DNA from: Rutpela maculata
Taxonomy: Eukaryota; Arthropoda; Insecta; Coleoptera; Cerambycidae
Assembly (NCBI GenBank): GCA_936432065.2
Contig: OW386291.2
Span: 22,049,821-22,113,820, forward strand
Direction: 5' to 3'
DNA: 64,000 bases
Shown: one piece after another, positions 21,442 to 33,240 of the stretch
Layout of the letters: each line of letters begins with the position of its first letter
Position numbering within the stretch: position 1 is the first letter of the stretch
Notes under the pieces: model-generated
Database searches by the model: none
What the model was told of the DNA's origin: nothing
Seen by the model: only the letters and a program-made list of their open reading frames with translations
Program-made: the position numbers and the translations under genes

Positions 21442-21786
21442 TTAAGAATGTCTAACTGAGTTACAGTATTCTTCGAATTCTTTAAGGCTATAAAAGCATT
21501 TCTCTAACAGTAAATTCTTTATTTTGGTTTTAAATATATTAGCCGATTTGCTATCTTTAATTTCGTGTGGAAGCAAGTTATAGTACTTGTGACCAGCATA
21601 GTATGGAGATTTTTTGTAATATGTGTGGTTGAATTTATCAATGTATATATTATTTTTATTTCGTGTTGAGTACGTATGAATATTTATGTTTTTTTTATAG
21701 TTGTTAATGTTTTGATGAATATATACCATTAGTTTCAAAATGTAAATACAAGCAAGAGTTAATATTTTTTTGTTAATAAAAATTTC
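21442..21786 (-). pseudogene. LINE ORF2 C-terminal tail after a frameshift
   Basis: The text SCREIFINKK and CIYILKLMVYIHQN leads to a 98-codon frame ending ...YSLKEFEEYCNSVRHS. It continues the reverse transcriptase C-terminus after a one- or two-base indel near 21787-21800. The same tail type (SCRQVF...) is seen in the LINE at 57.4 kb. Confidence 0.75.
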
Positions 21787-21787
21787 C

Positions 21788-23953
21788 CTACAGGACTGTT
21801 TGTGTCATTCCAAATATTAAACGTATTATACGTTTCTGAATAATGAACACTCTTGAGAATTCGGTTGTCTGTCCCCAGGATATTATATTATATGACAGAG
21901 TAGAATACACACAAGCATAATAAAAGTTTAGCAAAGAGTTTTCATTCAAAGTGTTTTTTAAAGTTTTTAGGGCAAAGAACGATTTATTTAATTTGGAACA
22001 TACATGATTAATTTGCTCACTCCAACTCACTGAGCTGTCTACGAAAGTACCTAGGAACTTGGTGGATGTATTCATTTTAATATCGTCTGAGCTGTTGCCA
22101 TTACTAATATGTAGGTCTAAAGGTTTTTTATATAAACCGGTAAATTCAATGTACACTGTTTTGTCTAAGTTGTTTATTAGATGGTTGGCTGAACACCACT
22201 CTGTAAATTGCCGTGTTACCTGTTCCACTTTGTAAGTTATTTCCTCTTTAGTTTTACCCGAGACTAGGATAGTGGTATCGTCAGCATACATGAACACTGT
22301 TCCGTCATGTATATAGTTTGGTAAGTCATTTATATATAATATGAAAAGTAGTGGCCCTAGAACACTACCTTGGGGAGTGCCTAATTCGACATCATATAGT
22401 TTAGAGATACTATCTTCTACCTTAACTGCCAACTGTCTATTTGTAGTGTAGGATATTATCCAGTCATTTATGTTCCCCCTTATACCCAAGTAGTCTAACT
22501 TCTGGGCTAGGAATACAGAATCTAGGGTGTCGAAAGCCCGTGAAAGGTCAAAGAACACACCAATCACAGTTTCCCCTTTGTCTATACTACATAATACATG
22601 TTGTACAAGTTCCGTGGTGGCGGTCTCGGTTGAGTAACCACTTCTGAATCCGTGTTGACATTTGCTTATTTGGTTATGTTTTAATAAAAAGTCTATTAAA
22701 CGAATGTAAACAGCTTTTTCGATAATTTTTGAAAAGGGACTTAATGTAACAATAGCTCTGTAATTTTCGATCATTTGAGGGTCACCCTTTTTAAATATAG
22801 GTGTAGTTTTTGCTACTTTTAGCTTGTTTGGAAATTTACCACTAGTGACCGACTTATTTATTATATCTGTTATGTAAGGGCTTAATTCTTTGTTACATTC
22901 CTTTATTAGGCGCGTAGGTACCTCGTCGAATCCTGTTGATGGTTTATTATTTAGCTGGGAAATTATTTTTTCAGTTTCATCTTGAATAAGAGGTCTAAAG
23001 AACATAGTGTAATTATTTCTAACCGGTAAAGTACATTGTACACTACTTTTGGAGAACATTATTTTGACCTGTTCGGCCACCGAGCTGGCGAAATATTTTC
23101 CGAAGTGATTTACTACATCATTAGTGTCTGTAATAAGGTCATCATTAATTTTAATATTTATTTTGTTCGTATGAGTGTTTTTTCGATTTAATTTCGTGTT
23201 TACTAGCTCCCATAACTTTTTTGTTTTGTTTTCGGAATTATTTATTACAGAATTATAGTACAGTTTTTTCTCCAAATCAATTTTTTTGCTTAGTTGTTTC
23301 TTAAGGTTTTGATAGTTTTCATGTACGACATTATCTTTAGTGATTTTTCTGAACCAGTTTAATTCTTTGAGTTGGAGAGATTCATTTTTCAGTTCATCTG
23401 AAACTTTGAATGTATCGTTTCTATTTGAAAATATTTTTGTTGATGTTCTTATAGGATGAGATAATTTAAAGCACCAGTCAAAATTACTCCAGAATCGTTC
23501 GAAAGTTTCATCTATATCTATGTTATCATCTATATTAATATCTATTGACTCCTTATTGAATAATGTAATAAACTCATTGATTGTTTCGTTGTTTACTAAG
23601 CGCCTTTGTCGTTGGTGTACCGTTGAAGCACACTCTTTTTCAGAAGTTAGTGTTTCCCATTTAAAAAATAAGGCAAAGTGATCGGACACACCCAGATTCT
23701 GAACCTCCAAGCTACTATTTTCAATGTTGGTTACCAAGTAGTCGATAATCGTAGAAGTTATGACATTCTTAGAATTTATGGCGACTCTAGTTGGTTCGTT
23801 TACTAGACACTTAAGTTGGAATGAGCAAATCAGATCCTGCAGTTTTTTACTGTAGGTTGAAATAGTTAGTTTGTCTATGTTAAAGTCTGCACACATTATG
23901 ATATACTGATATCTGTTTATTACAGAATTAAATACCTTTTCCAAACTGATCAA
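21788..23953 (-). pseudogene. LINE ORF2: endonuclease C-terminus plus reverse transcriptase
   Basis: 721 codons without a stop. The first part is the end of an APE-type endonuclease: IIMCADFNID (the GDFN-like block), IIDYLVT and GVSDHFALFF (the SDH block). The reverse transcriptase follows, with VFFDLSRAFDTLD, GTPQGSVLGPLLFILYINDL and the catalytic FMYADDTTILVSG near 22265-22305. The N-terminal endonuclease blocks are missing by 5' truncation. The frame ends at TAG after FGMTQTVL, and the C-terminal tail continues in another frame. The intact protein nicks chromosomal DNA and copies LINE RNA into it; this copy cannot do so. Confidence 0.9.
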
Positions 23954-24043
23954 AAAGTTATCAAAGTTATTTGGCTATGACGGCGTTGAGTGTTAAACAA
24001 ATGTATGTAGCTGTCACTTACCATTTGACAAGTATTAATTATC

Positions 24044-24259
24044 ATGCCGGGGCGCTTAAATTATACGCACGAGGATTATTTAAATTCGTTTATAATCTAT
24101 GGAGAATGTAACAAAGTTTTATCAAGAACATGTGAAATATTTGGTAATAGATATCCAGAGAAACAAAAACCATCTCCTAACAGTATTAAACGAATAATGA
24201 AGAATTTTAAAAATTTTGGCACCGTTAAGACAACAATTCATAGCAAAATCCCCATATAA
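24044..24259 (+). pseudogene. N-terminal DUF4817-type domain of a mariner-like transposase
   Basis: 71 codons starting MPGRLNYTHEDYLNSFIIYG and including CEIFGNRYPEKQKPSPNSIK and RIMKNFKNFGTVKTT. The spacing of Y..YG / F..RYP....P / I......F...G matches the DUF4817 helix-turn-helix at the N-terminus of many insect Tc1/mariner-superfamily transposases. The frame runs into the right palindromic arm and stops, so the catalytic domain is absent. Confidence 0.75.
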
Positions 24260-25083
24260 AAATATTGAATTGGCAATATTTCGAAAACTAAAAATTTTCG
24301 GAATAGACATCCATACACAAACTTACCCTTATTTTTAATGGTAAATAAGATAAGATTATAAAAATTGGGGGTTTCAATTTGAAAAATTGATTTTTGACAG
24401 TTTTCTCAATTTCATTTTTATTCTTATTTTTTGAACACTCCGTATTAATACTCATCAAAATATTATAAAAACACTATTAAAGTAGGTCTTTCTCAACAAA
24501 GAATCCAACCCAAATTAGATAATAAAGGCTTCCTTGTAGGAAAAACTGATAATTCTTTTACGGCCTGCAAACGTCATTTTTGACATAAAAATTGAAATAT
24601 GTCAAAAACGGAGAGACTTAGGTAAAATACATGATACATAAAATCGGCCTAGAATTTCGCGTAGAATCCAAAAATGCAATAATATCCAGGGTGTCCCATT
24701 TAAACCAAGCAAGTTGACATCTGCTTCCGGTATAACCGGAAGTGCCATCATCTTGAGAATATTTTAGCCGAGTTGCCCTCATCGACATTAGTTTACTACC
24801 AAATTTTCAAAATTTTACAGTGTCTACTTTTCGAGATACTGATCGCCGCAGTTCGTCGTGGGACACCCTGTATATTTATGATGCTTCATAAGAATTGCAA
24901 AAACGAATCTATTTTTACATTTAGAATGTAGAAATGATACCGTCGTAACTGGATGAAACTGAAAATGCAATCGATTTTTTAAATCCACGTTTCATTTTAA
25001 AGGCTTCACCCTCGTTTCCTTGCTTGAATAACTTTTCTCAAATTATATATGAGATCAACAGTTTAAAACAGACACCTTTGTAA

Positions 25084-25696
25084 CAAGCGCGTATCTAGAA
25101 ATATCAATAATTTTTTTCTCGTCTGTGGCGCATGGGGCCCATACGAAATATGGGAAATAACATCTCGAGAAGCACTTCTCTAACGACCCCTAAAAAATTT
25201 TGAAGAGGCAGTTTGCGAAAAATTTTTTCAAAATTCGATTACCCCCCCCCCCCAGGTTTAGGGACTCCTGTTTAAAATTATTTTTTTTGTCATATGCATT
25301 TTACTTTTCATAAAAATACAACACTGTGTTTTGAAGTTTATGAAAACATTTTCGTTACTAACTGAAATACAACGAATTGAAATTTTGTGATTTACAATTT
25401 AACAAATCACAAAATTTCAATTCGTTGTATCTCAGTTAGTAATGAAAATATTTTCATAAACTGATTGTTGTATTTTTATGAAAAGTAAAATGCATATGAC
25501 AAAAAAAAATAATTTTAAACAGGAATCCCTAATCCAGGTAATCGAATTTTGGAAAAATTTTTCGCAAACTGCTTTTTCAAAATTTTTTCGGGGTCGTTAG
25601 AGAAGTGCTTCTCGAGATGTTATTTCCCATATTTCGTATGGCTCCCATGCGCCACAGACGAGAAAAAAATTATTGAAATTTCTAGATCCGCGCTTG
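25084..25696. mobile_element. hAT foldback, uninterrupted relative of the 10.4 kb element
   Basis: The ends are CAAGCGCGTATCTAGAAAT and, read inward, CAAGCGCGGATCTAGAAAT. Flanks CTTTGTAA and CCTTGTAA match at 7 of 8 bases. From about 25105 inward it matches the 10377-14411 foldback (CTCGTCTGTGGCGCATGGG, GAGAAGCACTTCTCTAA, the central ACAATTTAACAAAT loop). The first 20 or so bases differ between the two elements. Confidence 0.88.
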
Positions 25697-26660
25697 CCTT
25701 GTAAATTGTAATTGTGCTCATTAAACATATCCACTATACATTAATAGATGCGCAGTAACATAACATATTTGATATTAGTAACCTATAGGTCAAAAATTAT
25801 CTATCGTTGAAATGCAACAAATATTTATGAGAAATTGCATGTGTTTCCCGATTCACATGATTTTTTAAAAACTACCTACCAAATTTTGTATATATCTAAT
25901 TGTTATTTGGTGATAAAAATAATATTAAATATTCTTATTCAAATTTTTTCTAGGGTGGAGTGTATAATTTCCCAACATTTTTAGACTAATATGTTCATAC
26001 GAACTTTTTTTTAACGAGAATGTCTCTATGATGGCTGAACAATTGAATTGTGGCATCCACCGTCATAGAAGAATGGCTATTTCTTGAGTTTATCCTTAGT
26101 TGTGGATGGTAGTTTCAATTATGTTAGTTATATTTTGTTTGAATTATCTACTACGTATGGTGTGTTTATGTTTATTTAATGGTTTATTCGTGGTCTTAGC
26201 TAGGTTTGTACTCATCATTATGTGCAAGTGTGTAAAAAATAAAGACATTTCAAATCGTACCATTTCTCACATTTAAATTCTTAACCAATTTCAAATGGTT
26301 CAATTGTGTATTTATCCACATGACAAATAACACTAAAACTACTGGCCCTATTTGAATTTGGTTTTTACTAATATGACGGGCATCAGCTCAGCAACGTGAT
26401 AAGCTATATCATCACGATTCCAAAGTAGAGAGGTGGACAGGAAAGAAGAATAAAAATTTTAGGATCCTTCGCCATGTCTTAGAATGAGGCCTGATAAATT
26501 TTGTGCAATGTACAGAGCTTTTCGGTCAGTCGGCAGAGGTTTTGACTAGAAAAAATCGGAAAATGCTGGAAACTGTTTTACTTGCTTCATTTGGATATCA
26601 ACTATAAAATTTTAAGTTTTCTACAATGAGAGTGGACCGGAACATTTTGAAATTTTCCAA
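25697..26660. other. Intergenic DNA, nothing recognised
   Basis: AT-rich, with no coding frame of interest and no paired inverted ends seen. Confidence 0.4.
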
Positions 26661-26664
26661 AACA

Positions 26665-27080
26665 GGTGCAAAGAAACAGACCCTTTTTTGTGTGTCTGTG
26701 TAACATATGAATATCACCGGATCCTCCGCCATTTTCTAGAAAATTGCGAATGCAAATATATTACAAAGACACAAAAAAAAAGTGAAAAGTGATCTGTTTC
26801 TGAGACTCCATTGGGTAACCTCGCCATGCTGAATACGAATCAAGTATCCGTTTAGCTCTGTTACCCACCAATGTTTAGTAAATCGCGAAAATAACCTGAG
26901 TTATGAATTTTTTTCATGTTATTTTAGAGATTTACAAAAAAAATGGTGGCCAATGGAGCTAAACGAACACCTGATTCACGTTCAGCACGTCGAAATACAT
27001 ATGGCTGGAGTACCAGAAAAATACTACTTTTTTTATTTTGTGTGCCTGTGTAATTGATACAATTATTTTTTCGTTTAACT
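26665..27080. repeat. Foldback family F, copy 1
   Basis: Inverted arms contain TGCTGAATACGAATCAAGTATCC and, later, inverted GGTGTTCG-like and TTCAGCACGTCGAAATACAT text. A GAGCTAAACG / CGTTTAGCTC core surrounds a CGCGAAAATAACCTGA spacer. Outer parts carry TGTGTGTCTGTGTAA-like words. Two further copies lie at 33.8 and 36.2 kb. No target duplication was identified. Confidence 0.6.
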
Positions 27081-27780
27081 CGCTCTGACTCAAAAACGGG
27101 GGAGTCCCTCTAGAGACGTTACGGTGAATAGATGCCTATTAGATAACGTTCCTTTAAATCGGAAGAAAAACCGGTAATAAGCTGGCCCAAATAGGTCAAA
27201 AGTACATTCGTTGTGAAGTAAAAAATTGTGCATGCGGTGGTAGTGTCCAAATAGCAACAATTAAGTAATAAGTGCTAATATTTAATTAATACGAGTGATT
27301 AAATCTTTCAGTGCAGCGTAAAAAAGTGAAAACAGTCGACAAATATCGAGTAGGTACCCGACCCGAAGGAAGGAAAGGCCATAAATCAATCAAGATAAGT
27401 CCACTTTACCCTTAAAATATTTATGTCTTAAGTACTTGTAGACAACTTAAAGAATTTCATAAACAGACCTGAAATGCAATAAATTAGAAATAAGTTAATA
27501 AACAATTCTCTTCCAGCAAATACTACCAGGTGCGTACCATTAGAGTAACAGTACACCGCGCCAAATTAAATCAATTCAAAAACAATAAAAACTTGGATAA
27601 AATTATTGCCCATTATTAGCTTGGTTTCAGTGCCATTAAAATTTAAAAAATCTCGCATGCTATAAGAACATACTGACTGTCTACACTTCACATCTGGTAC
27701 GGCTCTGGTAAGGTTAAGGAATTTTATTAAAAACGTTTAGGTCCGTAAGAATACGCAAAAAGTAAGCAAGAAATAATAAC
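27081..27780. other. Intergenic DNA, nothing recognised
   Basis: No gene, paired ends or tandem repeat seen. Confidence 0.4.
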
Positions 27781-28625
27781 TCTGCAGAAAACACAAAAAT
27801 AATGTATCCACTACATAACGTAACAAGGAAGACATATCAGCTACTGGTACAAAAAGCGAGCACTAAGCCATCAGTTAGAAGGAGAAAACATAACAACCCC
27901 GGCACACGCCAACACTATGAAAAGACCAGTAGAGGAGTTGCATAGGTAACCAGACGAGAGAGCTCCATCGAAATAAGGACGGAAAATATAAACGAAAACG
28001 TAGCCACGGCAATCATACAAAATGATCAAGATAATTGATCATTGATCAATCAGACAAGACAGCAGGAAGGGTATTCATGCAACTGACTCAAGAAACCAGA
28101 AGAAACGAAAAAAGAAAAAAATGGGGAAACCGGGTTACACGTCGAAAACAACAACTAAGAGGATCATGAACAAACTGAGAAGCGACCAAACATACTGGAA
28201 AAGAAAGCGAGTGGGAAAAATGAACTCCACAAAGAAATCCCAACGATATACCCTACTATACCAGAACCAGAAACCGAGGCATCAGAAATCTCAGAAGGAG
28301 AAGAAGAAAATTTGTAGAAACAAAAACACAAAAAGAGGAGCATAAACATTAAATAACGAACACAATGCGACAACACATTGGACTTGTCATCTTGCTGTCG
28401 AGGCGACCAGACCTGCTTTATAATGCTCTGTCACCAATGGATACCCATAAAAGTTTATAAAAGTTAAATAGTGACAACGTATAAAAAATATAGTTAAAAA
28501 AAGTATAAGTGGATGTGTTTGTAAAATAATACATATCTCAGAACATTTTCAGTAATTGATAAGAAATATAAGATAGTGTTTAATTAGGTATACAAACCAA
28601 AACTTTACACAATGCTTCCCCTCTA

Positions 28626-28789
28626 AAAGCCACTTTACATTAATGCAATATTGCACGTGCCATGCAAATTTTTATTGCGCGCATGCGTACATCGAGCTAT
28701 TTCGATGTAATAGGTCGATCTACGCATGCGCGCAATAAAAATTTGCATGGCACCTGCAATATTGCATTAATGTAAAGCGGCTTTAACGC
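28626..28789. mobile_element. Near-perfect palindromic MITE
   Basis: Arms of about 75 bp run from TAAAAGCCACTTTACATTAA, through GCAATATTGCACGTGCCATG and TTTTTATTGCGCGCATGCGT, to a short spacer and back (GCATGCGCGCAATAAAAA ... TTAATGTAAAGCGGCTTTA). Non-coding; TA at the extreme ends is compatible with Tc1/mariner-type mobilisation. Confidence 0.7.
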
Positions 28790-28949
28790 AGTAAATAATG
28801 GTATATATAGTGCAGTGAAATCGTGCCAGGCGGCAAAGAGGAGAAAGAAATCAGTAATAACCGAAGAGAGGACTGTCTATATGGAGCACTAAGCCATCAA
28901 TTAGAAAAAGAAAACCGGCACACACTAACGCTATGAAAAATCAAGAAAA

Positions 28950-29189
28950 ATGTCCATTATACTATTAGGAGACTTCAATGCACATATACTCTACACATGG
29001 CCTAACGAAAATGGAAACGCGCTGAAAAATCTAACACACATGTTTGACTTAACAATAAGAAATACATGGAGCAAAAGTCAAACCTGCATTGACACCTGGA
29101 GTAATGGAAGCTCAATCACACAAATAGACCATACCCTGGTAAGCAGGGAGATAAGGGCAAGCAAAAAGGACAGCAGAAGAAAGCGCTAA
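28950..29189 (+). pseudogene. LINE endonuclease fragment
   Basis: 79 codons with IILLGDFNAHI, CIDTWSNGSSITQIDHTLVS and no further domain. GDFNAH and C.DTW..G...TQIDH are blocks of the APE-type endonuclease of non-LTR retrotransposons. No reverse transcriptase frame follows, so this is a relic. Confidence 0.75.
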
Positions 29190-29739
29190 CACTGAACAGC
29201 AGCACACTAAAAATAGGGAGACCATGTTACACGTGGAAAACAACAATCGAGAGGATAAAAAAAAAAAACTAGGAAAGAAAAGCGAGGAAAAAACATGCGT
29301 CATGTGGCTCTCGCTGCTGACAACAAGCATGACCCAAATCCAACCCAGCATTGGAAACCGAGGAATCAGAAGACTCAGCAAAAGAAGATTTAAAGAAGCA
29401 GAAACACAAAAAGAGGAGCATAAACACTCCATATCAGCACATATTTTACACGAAGATTCAGAAGAGGCAGATGCCCAGAACCAAAAACACAAAAAAGGAA
29501 GCTTAAACTCCCTCACGACACAATGCGGTAACGCATCTCATAAATACCTTCACCTCCCATCCCTTGTTTCTTTACCATGCGCCATGTGGCTCTCGCTGCT
29601 GGCAACAAGCATGACCTTAGTCCAACCCAGCGTGGACGTAGCAGGCCCAGCTGTATAACCCTGGGAGTAGCAGCAATGCCTACCGCACGCTGGTAAATCA
29701 ATCAATCAATCAATCAATCAATCAACTTAGCTTTTAAAC

Positions 29740-29975
29740 ATATGCCAAAAAAGTGAGGTTTTAAGTTCCACTGTGCTGTGTTATGTGTTTATTTGGTTCC
29801 CCCTGGTTGCCCTCCCCCCAGGCGCGGCGCGGTTGAGAATTTTTGGGATAGTGGCAATCATTTCATATGTGTTTTACATACCAAATATTAGTTTAAATTC
29901 ATTTTTACGCATACGCCAAAAAGAAAAGTGAGGTTTTAAATTCCACTGTGCTGTGTTATGTGTTTATTTGCCCGC
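29740..29975. repeat. Two direct repeats of ~55 bp
   Basis: GTGAGGTTTTAAGTTCCACT and the following GTGCTGTGTTATGTGTTTATTTG occur at about 29751-29793, and again with one change at about 29928-29970. The second copy has a 5 bp insertion upstream. Unit spacing is about 177 bp. Confidence 0.7.
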
Positions 29976-30669
29976 CCGTCAGTTATTTGTTGAGAGCCGA
30001 CATGTAAAGTGTGTTTCTTCTGTTAATTATTATCATTTCTATTAAAGTAGGTGGTATTATTCAATGGACATTTATTATTTTCAAAAGCGGAGATAAAAAG
30101 TAGACATTATTTAGTGAAATAATTAAAGCATTTCCTCTAACGTTAAACATTCATATACATTAGGCTACATGGAAATAGTCTCATCGCAGGTTTCCAGACG
30201 AGATGTAAAATTCAGAAATGTCAACAGGTTCGGTTAATGTTCGTATGAAGCCGGAAATTGTTTAATTTTGATTGGAATGTCCGCCCATGACGAAATTTGA
30301 CTTGTTTGAAATATGGAGTAAATTAGACAATATTTTTATTTTTAAAATATCCATTTAAAATTGAAATATTATAGATATGACGTCTATATACAATATTTAT
30401 TAGGTGTTAATAAATGATTTATGACAAAATAAACATCAATTTCAATTACGTGGGAAAGGCCCATTAAAATTTGATTTAAATAAAAACAAAATAAATAGCT
30501 TAAAACTCGTTGAAAAATCAACGGTGCAAAAGTTCAGACATGCTTGAACCAGTCATTTTGGAGATATTTTCAACAACATTTAAACCCACAGCGACTTTAT
30601 TGCAAAATGAAAAAATGGTGACAAATGCTGTGTTTGAACTCTATGATATTGAAAAGTAAAATATCTTCC
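29976..30669. other. Intergenic DNA, nothing recognised
   Basis: AT-rich, with no gene, tandem repeat or paired termini seen. Confidence 0.4.
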
Positions 30670-30673
30670 TGCA

Positions 30674-31321
30674 AAGGACCACGTTCACAATACATGAGAT
30701 TTCATACAGCCGTCGATTTGGCTGAAAATTTGGTATGTTATAATCCATAACTTCCTGATCAAAAGTGCTTGTGGCCACAAAGCCCAAAATGTCCTAAATT
30801 TCGAGATATTGAAGGTCAACAGTCGTATGAGCTATATCACTTATTATAGCGATGGCGACTCAGTCCTGTGGTAGAATGTCAAATTAGAGTAAGAAGGTGT
30901 CGTTGATCATGACACACTGACCCTTGACCTTGACCCGTGAGTCGTGGGTCAAGAGTCAAGCTTAAAAAAAAACTGTCGGTACCTCTTTTTTATATGCCAG
31001 ATGAATATTACTATGGTTGGTGTGACACTTTAAGGTAACTTTGGCCATGATTCATGGGCCAAGGTCATAGATATGTTCAAGGTCGTCGAGATTTATACAA
31101 GAGTAATATTTCTAGGGTCAAAGAGGCACCTGAAGGTTACTTGGTAGCTATAATAAGTGATAGCTCATACGACCTTTGACCTTCAATATCTCGAAATTTA
31201 GGACATTTTGGGCTTTGTGACCATAAGCACATTTGATCAGAAAGTTATGGACTATAACATACCAAATTTTCAGCCAAGTCGACGGCTGTATGAAATCCCA
31301 TGTATTGTGTGCGTGGTCCTT
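30674..31321. repeat. Foldback element with ~200 bp arms
   Basis: The left end AAGGACCACGTTCACAATAC and right end GTATTGTGTGCGTGGTCCTT are inverted. The arms continue through GACGGCTGTATGAAA, ACATTTTGGGC and TCTCGAAATTTAGGACATTTT-type text to GCTATAATAAGTGATA. The centre contains a run of TTGACC / GGTCAA words. No target duplication was found, so mobility is inferred only from shape. Confidence 0.65.
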
Positions 31322-31325
31322 TATT

Positions 31326-32425
31326 CAGCTTTATGTCTTATATTATGGTTTTCAATGTATTTTTAGGCAGATATCGGACACGCGGCTGCCGCGGGCTGGA
31401 TTTGAAATTGACTAGTGAGTAATGCTGTGCCCACAGCAGATCAAAAGCTGATACTCGTACCGAGCGTCTCTTGTATTTCATAGTATTATGACATTCCCTG
31501 ACTTTTTAATGAAAACTACTATTTTCCAAATTCCTTGACTCTTCCCTGACCTTTTTTCACTTTCCCTAATTCTTCCAGATTTTCCAGGTGTTTATGAACC
31601 CTGGTATTTCCTTAACAGTGGATACTGCTATATTAGAATTAGGCGAAATATGTGGAAAGAAAGAAAGAACAGGGCCGTTTCTAGAGATTTGGCTGCTGGT
31701 GTGGAAAATCCAACATGATGCCGCCTTCTACTTCAGCAAGCATTTTCCCTCGAATATAAAAATTGATTAGCGGGTGGAGAAAATCGAAAAAATTACTCCC
31801 CTGTTGTCCTAAAAATAGACGGAGTTGTGCGGTGCACATCTCACCAAATTTAGGAAAATCGCAAACATGCCCAAATGTCCTGCATTTTGGCCTCTGTGCT
31901 TACCTATGCTTTGGCTCAACACCATTAAATAAAAATATACTTCACAACAAAAATATAGCTAAAAAAAATGAAGTGTTAATGACACTTTCCTCCTAAATAT
32001 GGCAAATTCCAAATTGACCACTGTGCGTTGTAGAGTGCTTGGGAAGAATTTTAGAAAAAAAATATTGTATTTTTTATTTGCGACAAGATTGAAAAAAATA
32101 AAGAACCAACTTTAAAAATCCTAATAAGTATAAAACAAAATTTTACCCAGTCACCCGGTTAATTGGTTTTTATTTATTATTATAGGTACCTAATACATGA
32201 TACTGAAGTATATATTTGCCTACATCCTACATTACATCTTTATTTTTATACCAACTTCAATATCAATACTTTTTTGAGGTTCAATTATCAGGGTGAATGG
32301 GTCAAACTTGATTTCTGAACTTTTAATAACTTTTGTTGAACAAGATTCATTAGAAGAAATATTGTTAAATCGGTTTGACTTGAAAATTGTCATTCAGAAG
32401 TATAACACAGCTCCACAAAATAAAT
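31326..32425. other. Intergenic DNA, nothing recognised
   Basis: Several repeats of a TTCCCTGA-like word occur at about 31490-31590. Otherwise no gene or paired repeat is seen. Confidence 0.4.
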
Positions 32426-32700
32426 AAAATTATATAAATTTTTTTTTAAGAAAAAGCTTTCATTTGAAAAAACTACCATAAAGTAAAAATATTTTTTTTA
32501 AAATTCCACACACCTGGACACCAAAAGCTTTGGGGACGGTCATATAGCGATATTGCATAGTTACATTGTTCAATTGACCGCACCCAAAGCTTTCGGTTTC
32601 CAGGTGTATGAATTTTAAAAAAAATATTTTTACTTTTTAGTAGTTTTTTCAAATAAAACCTTTTTCTTAAAAATTTTTTATATAAAATTTTATTTTTTAC
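32425..32700. repeat. Palindrome of ~270 bp
   Basis: AAAGTAAAAATATTTTTTTT with ACACACCTGGACACCAAAAGC on the left is mirrored by GCTTTCGGTTTCCAGGTGT and AAAAAATATTTTTACTTTTT on the right. The spacer contains GGTCATATAGCGATATTGC. No target duplication was identified. Confidence 0.6.
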
Positions 32701-32764
32701 ATTTTAGTCTACTTATTTTACAGACAAACAGACAGACAAAACCCTTTCATTTGCCACCGTCATC

Positions 32765-33240
32765 CACCCCTTCCCTCTCTCGTCTTCTCTAACACTACTT
32801 CCCACTTCTTCCCACCTCTTTCTTCCCTTTTCCACCTCTTCCCACACCTTCCCACTACTGTTCCGCCTCTCCCCACACCTTCCCACTACTTTCCCACCTC
32901 TTCCCACCCATTCCCCCCCTTTCCCACCTCTTCCCACCCATTCCCCCCCCTTCCCACTTCTTCCCCACCTCTCCCCACCCCTTTCCCGCCTCTTCCCACC
33001 CCTCCATCCCTTCCTCACCTCTTCCTCTTCCCACTCCATCCCCACCTTGTCCCACACCTTCCCACTACTTTTCCACTTCTTCCCATACCTTCCCACTTCT
33101 TCCCATACCTTCCCGCCTCTTCCCACCCATTCCCCTCCCCTTTCCCACTTCTTCCCCACCTCTTCTCACCCCTTTTCACCCCTTCCCCACCTCTTCCCAT
33201 CCCTTTCACACCTCTTCCCACCCCATCTCCACCTCTCCCA
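32765..33240. repeat. Long polypyrimidine minisatellite of CTTCCCAC-type units
   Basis: About 475 bp consist almost entirely of C and T on the plus strand, built from TTCCCACCTCTTCCCACC-like words of about 8-17 bp. Open frames on both strands here (GGKG-rich or P/S/H-rich) are artefacts of the repeat. Such tracts can form triplex or hairpin DNA. The nearby ACAGACAGACAAA (32720) and ACAAACAAACAAACA (33502) are simple repeats. Confidence 0.85.

Larger units (their letters stand above)
21069..23976 (-). mobile_element. 5'-truncated CR1/Jockey-type LINE
   Basis: On the minus strand the element ends in poly(A) (T run at about 21069-21083) after about 350 bp of 3' untranslated sequence. The 5' end breaks off at about 23976, inside the endonuclease domain, as usual for incomplete target-primed reverse transcription. 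GCTATG adjoins both junction regions, but 18 extra bases separate it from the poly(A), so a clean target duplication is not claimed. Similar in protein text to the LINE at 57.2-61.2 kb. Confidence 0.85.
20425..24872. mobile_element. Mariner-like element with ~630 bp palindromic arms and a LINE inside
   Basis: The ends are TACAGGGTGTCCCACGACGA and its exact complement, flanked by TA (20423-20424 and 24873-24874). The arms (20425 to about 21055, and about 24240-24872) are inverted copies throughout. Each arm itself contains a ~190 bp unit ending in TGGGACACCCT and an inner terminus TACAGAGTGTTCAAAAAA (20848) or its diverged partner (about 24430-24447). The centre holds the start of a transposase gene (24044-24259) and a 5'-truncated LINE (about 21069-23976). 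The inverted design, with nested units present in both arms, points to inverted duplication after the nesting. Confidence 0.85.
27790..29725 (+). mobile_element. Decayed, rearranged LINE remnant with (TCAA)n tail
   Basis: Purine-rich coding-like DNA with an endonuclease fragment at 28950-29189 and a 3' end of (AATC)n repeats at about 29693-29725, a microsatellite-like tail typical of several LINE clades. Two segments recur within it: about 28120-28350 resembles 29215-29440 (GGGTTACACGTCGAAAACAA against TGTTACACGTGGAAAACAAC, and CACAAAAAGAGGAGCATAAA in both). The phrase GAGCACTAAGCCATCA also occurs at about 27859 and 28882. An inner palindrome (28626-28789) interrupts it. The clade is not assigned. 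Confidence 0.6.
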
